A DNA stretch of 12,842 nucleotides, taken from assembly GCA_964605665.1 (NCBI GenBank), contig CAZSDP010000045.1:1-12842 (forward strand), read 5' to 3'. This stretch comes from CAZSDP01 sp964605665. GTDB lineage: Bacteria > Planctomycetota > UBA8108 > UBA1146. The first letter of the stretch is position 1. Each line of letters begins with the position of its first letter. Positions 7,816 through 12,842 of the stretch are shown here, piece after piece. The position numbers and the translations under genes were made by a program. The notes under the pieces were generated by a model that saw only the letters and a list, made by a program, of their open reading frames with translations, was not told where the DNA came from and made no database searches.

Positions 7816-8244
7816 ATGTTGATTTGGTTCCCCAAGATTGAGATCTTTCCGCGGTACTCTTGTCTTTCGCTGCTCCTCTTGGGTTTAGCGTTGACCGGCT
7901 GTCGAACCCTCGAGCCGACCAATCCAGAGCCGATTTCAGCTGCGAGTTCGTCAAGCAGAACCGAAAACGCAATTCGAGATGCAGTCCGTCGAGAAGCTTG
8001 GGTGATCGAGAAGGCAACCGCTGGCGAGATCACTCTTCAGGACGAAACAGCAAACTCGTCTCTGAGGGCGCTGGTGAGGTTTAATGAGGACCAGGTGACA
8101 ATTCGTTGGATCGATCACTCCGAGAGTCTTGGCGATACTCCCGCTGAAGTGATTGCAGAGCGGAAGAAGATTCGACGTCGACTTCGCTCTCTGATGGTCC
8201 GAATAGAGTATTTAATCGAGAGCGCTGATCTTTTCGCGGAGTGA
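7816..8244 (+). CDS. Small outer-membrane lipoprotein, hypothetical
   Basis: 142 residues from the ATG at 7816, with AGGGGG ending 9 bases upstream. The N-terminus is a type II signal peptide: a positively charged start, then a hydrophobic run LSLLLLGLALTGC with lipobox LTGC, lipidated Cys29 and Arg at +2. Because +2 is not Asp, an outer-membrane location is favoured. A Pro/Ser linker (30-46) follows, then a compact alpha/beta domain (about 50-142): a helix AIRDAVRREAWVIEKATAG, strands ITLQDE, LRALVRF and VTIRWIDHSESLG, and a basic C-terminal helix starting ERKKIRRRLRSL. The pattern of alternating strands with an R-x-F-x-x-D-x-V-x-I core resembles small lipoproteins in other Gram-negatives, but I do not recognise a named family. 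It is a single-gene unit; only a weak hairpin follows (8276-8292, stem TCTCGA/TCGAGA, no T-run). Confidence 0.8.
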   Translation: MLIWFPKIEIFPRYSCLSLLLLGLALTGCRTLEPTNPEPISAASSSSRTENAIRDAVRREAWVIEKATAGEITLQDETANSSLRALVRFNEDQVTIRWIDHSESLGDTPAEVIAERKKIRRRLRSLMVRIEYLIESADLFAE

Positions 8245-8556
8245 TGCCTCTCGTTTCTTCTTCCGCACAGCGAGTTCTCGACTTCTTCGAGAGTTCTAAT
8301 AGCTCGAAGATGAGTTCAATCGATCTAATCGACGGTAACGATAGAAACCCCCCTGGCATTTTGATCAGCAAGCCTTAAGTCAACGGCAAGACCACCGTTG
8401 AGCGTTTGCGAGAGAGATGAGCGCGCTGATCTTGCTTTGAGCAGTGGCTGCAGCCGATTCATCAGCGAAGGAAACGGAGCATGATTCGCTCATGGCATCC
8501 TTCTCGATCCACTTGCTGTTTGTGGGAGAGTGTTCATCGATCAGATGACTGAGCGC

Positions 8557-8703
8557 TCAACTTGCTTCAGTTGAGAAGCCATCCCTCAATCGGCAAGGAA
8601 AGTGAAGACCTCGGTCCGTGAAGGTGGCTCTGATTTCGATCGTGCTCGACAAGTGAACGTCGCCGATGCGAATCGTTTTCAATGTTAAGATTTCAACCAC
8701 CAC
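8557..8703 (-). CDS. Possible small ORF of 47-48 residues (doubtful)
   Basis: Two consecutive GTG codons (8703 and 8700) follow GGGAGG on the minus strand (8712-8707), 3 or 6 bases upstream, which is a strong ribosome site in a region otherwise without genes. The product begins VVEILTLKTIRIGDVHLSS and looks strand-rich, ending STEAS before a TGA at 8559-8557. In the same frame the sequence stays open for another 58 codons to a second TGA at 8382-8380, so this could also be a remnant of a longer gene broken by one stop. It matches no family I recognise, and a frame of this length is expected by chance. Confidence 0.18.
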   Translation of the reverse strand: MVVEILTLKTIRIGDVHLSSTIEIRATFTDRGLHFPCRLRDGFSTEAS

Positions 8704-8847
8704 ATACCTCCCTCACTGCGGGCTTGATCAGACGCTCAATTCGTCCTAATGCCACAAATCAAAGCGCGACCACTGATGGTGGAGAGATCTTCGCTGAGGT
8801 TGAAGATGCTTTGAAGTTAGATAAATAAATAGACTTCCGTATCAAAT

Positions 8848-8875
8848 GCCGATGGCTTCTCGGCCTTTGTTTTCG
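8848..8875 (+). terminator. Terminator-like hairpin
   Basis: A 5-bp stem GCCGA/TCGGC (8848-8852 with 8860-8864) has a 7-base loop and is followed by CTTTGTTTTCG. The stem is short, so this is a weak candidate. It is about 600 bases after the lipoprotein gene, so if real it would end either a long 3' tail or an unidentified transcript. Confidence 0.28.
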
Positions 8876-9006
8876 CGGGATAGAATGACTTTACTGTCAT
8901 TGATTATTTAAATCATTTACGATCTTAACCAGACATAGCCCGCGATTATGTCGAACTCATCTCTTACTGGGACCTTAGATCTTACTGGAATCATCCTGCA
9001 GTGATC

Positions 9007-9106
9007 NNNNNNNNNNNNNNNNNNNNNNNNNNNNNNNNNNNNNNNNNNNNNNNNNNNNNNNNNNNNNNNNNNNNNNNNNNNNNNNNNNNNNNNNNNNNNN
9101 NNNNNN
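9007..9106. other. Assembly gap (100 N)
   Basis: Exactly 100 Ns, the conventional filler for a scaffold join of unknown length. The same 17 bases, ATCATCCTGCAGTGATC, lie immediately left (8990-9006) and right (9107-9123). The contigs therefore ended inside a repeat, and the true distance may be longer, or shorter than drawn if the ends overlap. Confidence 0.97.
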
Positions 9107-9112
9107 ATCATC

Positions 9113-9182
9113 CTGCAGTGATCGCTCTGCAGTGATCGCTCTGCAGTGATCGCTCTGCAGTGATCGCTCTGTAGTGATCGCC
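9113..9182. repeat. 14-base tandem repeat, at least five units
   Basis: Units of CTGCAGTGATCGCT begin at 9113, 9127, 9141 and 9155 without mismatch; a fifth at 9169 has two substitutions (CTGTAGTGATCGCC). Each unit contains the palindromes CTGCAG and GATC, so GATC recurs every 14 bases. The start of another unit is seen left of the gap (8996-9006), so the array very likely continues through the unresolved sequence. A 14-base period would shift a reading frame at each unit, which argues against coding. The array ends 132 bases before the start of the FG-GAP gene. Confidence 0.9.
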
Positions 9183-9300
9183 CTAATCGGGAACAACAGT
9201 CTCTTTGGTGTTGGTTCCCCTATCTCAAGTACTTGCTCGTTTTCTGGCATTTGCAGCACCTTGCACGCCATCAGAAAGGCATCTCTTTAAACAGCATCAG

Positions 9301-9307
9301 AGAAGGG
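9301..9307 (+). promoter_or_regulatory. Ribosome binding site for the FG-GAP gene
   Basis: AGAAGGG ends 7 bases before the GTG at 9315 and fixes that start. A loose promoter candidate lies just upstream (TTGCAC at 9261-9266, 17 bases, TCTTTA at 9284-9289), but the second hexamer is a poor match. Confidence 0.55.
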
Positions 9308-9314
9308 TTATCAG

Positions 9315-10835
9315 GTGAACATTCAACGTCTTGCCCGTGCGCTGTTTGTCTTCTGGTTCTTGTCAACTGCTCTGTCTGCCCAAGTTTTCGAGAGTTTCCA
9401 GCTCTCGGCATCCGATGGTGCCACCAGTGATTTCTTTGGAAATGCGGTTTCCATCAGTGGTGATGCGGTCTTGGTCGGAGCCTACTGGGACAGCACTGAT
9501 GCCGGTATCGGGGCTGGTTCTGCCTATGTGTATCGCTTGGATGGATTGAGCTGGGTTGAGGAGTCCCATCTTCATGCTGACGATGGAGAGCCGAATGATT
9601 TATTCGGCAGTTCCGTGAGTATCGATGGTGACGTCGCGATCGTCGGTGCATGGGCAGACGATACGGCTGGTGGGGTGGGGGCCGGTTCCGCTTATCTGTT
9701 CCGCTTCAATGGTTCAGAGTGGGTGGAAGAGGCACATCTGACCGCCTCCGATGGTTCTGCGTTTGATCGGTTTGGTTTCTCGGTTTGCGTCAGTGGATCG
9801 ACCGCAATTGTCGGTGCTCCCCATGATGATACCCCGGCCGGGAACAATGCTGGCTCCGCCTATATCTTTCGCTTTGACGGACAGAATTGGATCGAAGATG
9901 AACATCTGTATTTACCGCTAGGATTTCCCATCGATCAATTCGGTTGGTCAGTCGGCCTCAGTGGTGACCGAGCGATGGTTGGGATCCCCTATGACGATTC
10001 AGCCGGGCCGTTCGATTCGGGTTCCGTACAGCTCTATCAATTTGATGGAACTGGTTGGTGGGAAGAGCAGCGGCTCTTCTGCACCATGGCGGAGATCAAC
10101 GACAACTTTGGTTATTCGGTCAGCGTTGATCAAGAGGCCGCAATCGTCGGAGTCCGAGGTGATCAATCCGCGTCCGGCACAGGCACTGGCGCGGCAATTG
10201 TGTACCGCCTTCAGGGCATGAGTTGGGCCGAAGAACAACGGCTCTATGCCTCAGACGCGGAGTCTTATGACCAGTTTGGATCTTCTGTAAACCTCAAGGA
10301 CGAAGTCGCCATCGTTGGTGCCCGTTACGACGACATCATGGGATGGCACGATGCGGGATCTGCGTATATCTATCGTTTCGATGGCAATGGCTGGTTCGAG
10401 GAGGAGCACTTGGTTGCCTCCAATGGAGTTGCCGATGACCGATTTGGGATCTCGGTGGGTCTCGGAGACGACATGGCCGTCATTGGTGCATATGGGCACG
10501 ATATGTTCGGAGAGACCGATTCAGGATCAGCGTATCTCTTCGCAGTCGCGACTTCGAATCAGTTTGTCCGAGGTGATTGTGATCGAAGCGGCGTCACAGA
10601 TCTTGCCGATGCGATTGTGATACTCACCGCTGCCGCTGGAGCTCTCTCCGATCCTTTGGAGTGCCCAGATAGTTGCGATGCGAACGATGACGGGGTGATT
10701 CAACTGAGCGATGGAATCTACCTCCTGAATTATCTCTTTGCTGGTGGGTCGCCACCGACTTCACCTTTCCCTAATTGCGGTATCGATCATACGGCAGATG
10801 CGCTCGAGTGCATTGAGACGACCGACTCTTGTTGA
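9315..10835 (+). CDS. Secreted FG-GAP (integrin-like beta-propeller) protein with dockerin-like C-terminus
   Basis: 506 residues from a GTG with a good ribosome site. Residues 1-22 are a Sec signal peptide (RLARALFVFWFLSTALSA, cleavage likely before Gln23). Residues about 28-412 are seven FG-GAP-type repeats, each built on DxFGxSVSIxGDxAIVGA, an acidic Asp-rich loop, GSAYxFRFDG and WxEE. The FG dipeptides start at residues 41, 97, 153, 209, 265, 321 and 377, exactly 56 apart. Seven repeats fit a closed seven-bladed propeller, as in integrin alpha heads, where the Asp loops bind calcium. Residues 417-506 are a dockerin-like module: loops GDCDRSGVTDLAD and DANDDGVIQLSD, then PFPNCGIDHTADALEC. 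The family is extracellular; ligand binding, adhesion or matrix assembly is inferred, and no catalytic motif is seen. Transcription probably ends at the hairpin at 11003-11042. Confidence 0.93.
   Translation: MNIQRLARALFVFWFLSTALSAQVFESFQLSASDGATSDFFGNAVSISGDAVLVGAYWDSTDAGIGAGSAYVYRLDGLSWVEESHLHADDGEPNDLFGSSVSIDGDVAIVGAWADDTAGGVGAGSAYLFRFNGSEWVEEAHLTASDGSAFDRFGFSVCVSGSTAIVGAPHDDTPAGNNAGSAYIFRFDGQNWIEDEHLYLPLGFPIDQFGWSVGLSGDRAMVGIPYDDSAGPFDSGSVQLYQFDGTGWWEEQRLFCTMAEINDNFGYSVSVDQEAAIVGVRGDQSASGTGTGAAIVYRLQGMSWAEEQRLYASDAESYDQFGSSVNLKDEVAIVGARYDDIMGWHDAGSAYIYRFDGNGWFEEEHLVASNGVADDRFGISVGLGDDMAVIGAYGHDMFGETDSGSAYLFAVATSNQFVRGDCDRSGVTDLADAIVILTAAAGALSDPLECPDSCDANDDGVIQLSDGIYLLNYLFAGGSPPTSPFPNCGIDHTADALECIETTDSC
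9396..10550 (+). repeat. Seven coding repeats of 168 bases (56 codons)
   Basis: Seven consecutive units with no insertion or deletion between them at the FG position. Repeats 1-3, 6 and 7 keep the L-x-A-S/D-D/N start. Repeats 4 and 5 are the most diverged (HLYLPLGFPID and RLFCTMAEIND). DNA copies have drifted, unlike the near-identical TSP3 units at the start of the window, so this duplication is older. Confidence 0.85.
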
Positions 10836-11002
10836 GCGAGACCACAAATTACCCGCGAAGGTCGTCTCCCCGAGGGTTCTACCTTTTCGCTGGCTCGACA
10901 CGCTGAATTGAGGATCGGGCGCCATGTGAGAGTCGCCAACCGAGGCACGGTTTCGAGGCGCTGCTTATTCGAAGTCGGTCCACTTCACCAGGGCAGCGAT
11001 GG

Positions 11003-11042
11003 AAAAAGGGTCACATCCTCATTTGAGGAGGTGACCCTTTTT
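11003..11042. terminator. Bidirectional rho-independent terminator
   Basis: AAAAAGGGTCAC pairs with GTGACCCTTTTT (11003-11014 with 11031-11042). One A-G mismatch follows, then a further 5-bp stem TCCTC/GAGGA with a 4-base loop ATTT. The A5 and T5 arms give a U-run in both directions, so it can end both the FG-GAP gene (+) and the aminopeptidase gene (-), which converge here. Confidence 0.9.
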
Positions 11043-11073
11043 CTGTCGGAAAAGCGAATTCTCAATCGGATCT

Positions 11074-12312
11074 CTACAGATCTCCACGTGCAGGATGGGT
11101 TAGAGGCTTCGCTCCATCCAAGCGAGGATGGCCTCTTCTGAGATCTTCAGCGGTCATCCCCTTGCCGTCATTCATCGCATCCATCAGCTGTATCGCATGG
11201 AAGGTGGAGTAAATCGATGAGAGTACATCGCCAGTGTGGGCGCTCTCCGAAATCGTGTGCATGTTGCGGATTGGGAATCCAATTGAGGTCGCTGCGGCAT
11301 CGACACTCGCAAGAACTGCGGCCATCCCGTCTGTTCCTGTGTCGCGGCCGCAAGGTGACATCTGTAGCGGAATGTCGAACTCGCGGCAGGCTTGTTGATA
11401 AACTTCATTGAGGGCTGGAGTGGTGATCGCACCGACAGACAGCGTCATCCCCGATCCCATTTTGTTCGGGGTGTACCGTCGATCTCCAACTCCTGGGGCT
11501 GCATCCAAGTCATGACTGACGTCGACCCCGATGACGACGTCTGGGCGCATTTCACCGGCAAAAACACGACTGCCGAAGCGCCCGATTTCTTCGTACGCCG
11601 CAAAGGCCCCCAGATAGCGAATGTTGTTGGTTCCACCCGCTTCTGCGAGCAACTTTGCAACCTCCGCCGCGACGAAGCAGCCAAGACCGTTGTCTAAGTA
11701 AGCTCCGTAGAAGCTATCTGGAGCGAACCCGCGTCGAATTGGTCTCTTTAGGATGATCGAATCGCCGGCCCGAATACCGAGTTCTTCGACCTGAGATTTG
11801 CGCTCGTCCCCGTGAAGCTGCAATTCGAGATAAAGCTGATTTGGCTTGAGGCCTTTCGAGCCATCGCGGACCGCTCTGTCCGCAAAGTGGATCGCTCCGA
11901 TCGCTTCGATCGTGCCACCCTCGATACAGCGGTAGTCTCCCGGTGATTCAGGATTCTCACTGAAGAGTTGCACTTCATGTCCGATGACTGTTACCGGCAG
12001 GAATGAATCAGAGTTGATCCATATCTTTCCGTCGTCACCGATACTTCGTACTTGCATACGAATCTTGTCGGCATGACCGATCACCATCACTGTGAAGGCA
12101 TCGGGATTCTCCGGTTTTGAATCGATAACGATTCCAGCGTTCCCACGAAACCGGTGAACTTTCCATTCTGGACAATGCTTCTCGAGGAAGGGGACGATGA
12201 CCCCCTCGGTCATCGCAGCCTCGAGTCCGATTGGGCTCGGAGCGGCGAGGATCTCGCGCATCCGCGCAAACTGCTCTTCCGGCATCGTTTTCGTCCAGGG
12301 ACCTTCAGTCAT
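11074..12312 (-). CDS. M42-family metallo-aminopeptidase (FrvX/TET-like)
   Basis: 412 residues from the ATG at 12312 (GGAG 3 bases upstream). The frame is open upstream to a GTG at 12441, but the family start pattern (a short helix followed by PSPIG, here FARMREILAAPSPIGLE) favours the shorter form. Numbered from the GTG, the M42 metal and catalytic residues are present: H123 and D125 in IGHADKIRMQV, bridging D250 in GAYLDNGLG, catalytic E284 and ligand E285 in AYEEIG, D307 in GVDVSHD and H395 in NMHTISE. The beta-barrel insert between the first His and D250 (about 150-235) is also as in M42. Relatives are cytosolic dinuclear zinc or cobalt aminopeptidases, often self-compartmentalising dodecamers that trim peptides after the proteasome or proteases. 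No signal peptide is visible. Usual length is about 340-370, so this one has extra C-terminal residues (RRGHPRLDGAKPLTHP). Confidence 0.9.
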   Translation of the reverse strand: MTEGPWTKTMPEEQFARMREILAAPSPIGLEAAMTEGVIVPFLEKHCPEWKVHRFRGNAGIVIDSKPENPDAFTVMVIGHADKIRMQVRSIGDDGKIWINSDSFLPVTVIGHEVQLFSENPESPGDYRCIEGGTIEAIGAIHFADRAVRDGSKGLKPNQLYLELQLHGDERKSQVEELGIRAGDSIILKRPIRRGFAPDSFYGAYLDNGLGCFVAAEVAKLLAEAGGTNNIRYLGAFAAYEEIGRFGSRVFAGEMRPDVVIGVDVSHDLDAAPGVGDRRYTPNKMGSGMTLSVGAITTPALNEVYQQACREFDIPLQMSPCGRDTGTDGMAAVLASVDAAATSIGFPIRNMHTISESAHTGDVLSSIYSTFHAIQLMDAMNDGKGMTAEDLRRGHPRLDGAKPLTHPARGDL

Positions 12313-12527
12313 GATCTCCACTCTTCTGCATTTCTGGAGGCATTGGGTTTCTATGAAGCGGGGATCTTGGCCGACCTGCGCGAATGGGGCAAGACAACCG
12401 GTCTGGTCGGTGGGGAATGAGCCGAGATCGGTGGTGATCACCTAGGTTCTTCGCGGGGAACCCCTTGGGACGCTGCTTATGACGTGTCGAGGCAGTGGTT
12501 CAGTAATCGCAGGGGGAAATTTTGCCC

Positions 12528-12546
12528 AAAAAACGCTCTCGCGTTT
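12528..12546 (-). terminator. Weak terminator-like hairpin on the minus strand
   Basis: Read on the minus strand, AAACGC and GCGTTT (12546-12541 with 12536-12531) pair around the loop GAGA, and the T-run continues for three more bases (six T in all). The 6-bp stem is weak. If real it would end a minus-strand transcript from beyond the window before the aminopeptidase gene. Confidence 0.28.
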
Positions 12547-12736
12547 CTGCTGCGCCAAACACGGCCCACGGCGGATTCAGGCCCTAAGACCTACGCTGGA
12601 AGCGACAGAGCCTCCCAAAGTGGTCTCAGAGTCTCTAATGCGACAATAACAAGTCGAAGAGGGGCCTGATCCCTCGTCTCGACCGAGTCATGTATGACTT
12701 GCCTGACCGCTATTTTGTGGCGATCAGAAAGAATTG

Positions 12737-12842
12737 ATGCGGAATCCTGCGACGGTCCTTGCTGTGCACCCTTTCCCTCGATTCAATGGGGGTCTGGAAT
12801 GGAATCACGGGGCCGCGATCTCGGGATCCTCTATTGAAAGCG
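12737..12842 (+). CDS. Possible start of a plus-strand gene, cut by the window edge (doubtful)
   Basis: From the ATG at 12737 the frame stays open for 35 codons to the window end, beginning MRNPATVLAVHPFPRF. AGAAAGAA lies just upstream (12726-12733), a poor ribosome site. No family is recognisable from so little sequence, and 35 open codons are expected by chance. Confidence 0.18.
   Translation, partial: MRNPATVLAVHPFPRFNGGLEWNHGAAISGSSIES

Larger units (their letters stand above)
8245..9006. other. Long gene-poor stretch before the scaffold gap
   Basis: 762 bases with no well-supported gene. It contains a weak hairpin just after the lipoprotein gene (8276-8292), a possible small minus-strand ORF (8557-8703), a terminator-like hairpin (8848-8875) and an AT-rich patch at 8880-8920 with two adjacent short inverted repeats (AATGAC/GTCATT at 8884-8901 and TGATT/AATCA at 8901-8915) that could be protein-binding sites. 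A 9-base direct repeat, TCTTACTGG, occurs at 8962 and 8980. I looked for tRNA, RNase P RNA, SRP RNA and tmRNA signatures and saw none. Confidence 0.5.
12313..12842. other. Terminal stretch without a supported gene
   Basis: 530 bases upstream of the aminopeptidase gene. The first 129 bases are the open extension of that gene's frame. A 61-codon plus-strand frame (12484-12669) has no ribosome site and Arg/Ser-rich content, and I do not accept it as a gene. The promoter of the aminopeptidase gene should lie here, but I cannot place it. Confidence 0.4.

Noticed and set aside
7554..8033. A 159-codon minus-strand frame overlapping the lipoprotein gene.
   Set aside because: The plus-strand lipoprotein has a clear lipobox and ribosome site in the overlap; the minus-strand product is Arg/Ser-rich with no features.
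8620..8660. GGCTCTGATTTCGAT followed by GCTCGAC, loosely resembling the 5' end of tmRNA.
   Set aside because: There is no tag-peptide reading frame and no matching tRNA-like 3' end ending in CCA downstream.
9113..9182. Possible CRISPR array in the 14-base repeats.
   Set aside because: Units are directly adjacent with no spacers and far too short for CRISPR repeats; no cas genes are present.
8975..9271. A minus-strand open frame with 14-residue repeats running through the N gap.
   Set aside because: It exists only because 42 bases (three 14-base units) happen to stay open and Ns do not encode stops; nothing about it looks like a protein.
10908..11141. A 77-codon plus-strand frame between the FG-GAP and aminopeptidase genes.
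   Set aside because: It reads straight through the strong bidirectional terminator and into the aminopeptidase gene; it has no ribosome site.

Overview
The window looks like a draft chromosomal segment from an uncultured, probably marine member of the Planctomycetota. This is an inference. It rests on two large secreted proteins that share a C-terminal dockerin-like (paired EF-hand) module of a kind I associate with planctomycete genomes, on mostly single genes facing in alternating directions, and on Gram-negative envelope proteins (an Omp85-type barrel, a lipoprotein, a Tat-exported hydrolase). A run of exactly 100 Ns at 9007-9106 marks a scaffold join. No phage, plasmid, CRISPR, rRNA or tRNA signature was found.

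Layout. 1-998 (+) is the 3' end of a secreted calcium-binding protein made of thrombospondin type 3 repeats and the dockerin-like tail, closed by a strong terminator (1038-1080). 1088-2053 (-) encodes a Tat-exported MBL-fold hydrolase and 2165-3721 (-) an Omp85-type outer-membrane barrel without recognisable POTRA domains; the two are in tandem and may be co-transcribed. Divergent from them, 4016-5968 (+) encodes a UspA-DUF389 fusion membrane protein. Converging on it with a 15-base gap, 5984-7156 (-) encodes a ketosynthase-fold protein that appears to have lost every catalytic residue. After a 659-base stretch without a convincing gene (it contains a C9 tract), 7816-8244 (+) encodes a small lipoprotein.

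8245-9314 is a long gene-poor stretch with a possible small ORF, a terminator-like hairpin, and a 14-base tandem repeat interrupted by the scaffold gap. 9315-10835 (+) encodes a secreted FG-GAP protein with seven repeats at an exact 56-residue period (a likely seven-bladed propeller), ending in the same dockerin-like module as the first gene. A bidirectional terminator (11003-11042) separates it from 11074-12312 (-), an M42-family aminopeptidase. The last 530 bases hold only a doubtful gene start.

How the genes fit together. No single pathway is visible. The theme is the cell envelope and exterior: two surface or secreted calcium-binding proteins, an outer-membrane barrel, an exported hydrolase, a lipoprotein and an inner-membrane stress-type protein. 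The observations most worth following up are the catalytically dead ketosynthase homologue, the C-terminal module shared by otherwise unrelated secreted proteins, the exactly periodic propeller, and the unresolved tandem repeat.
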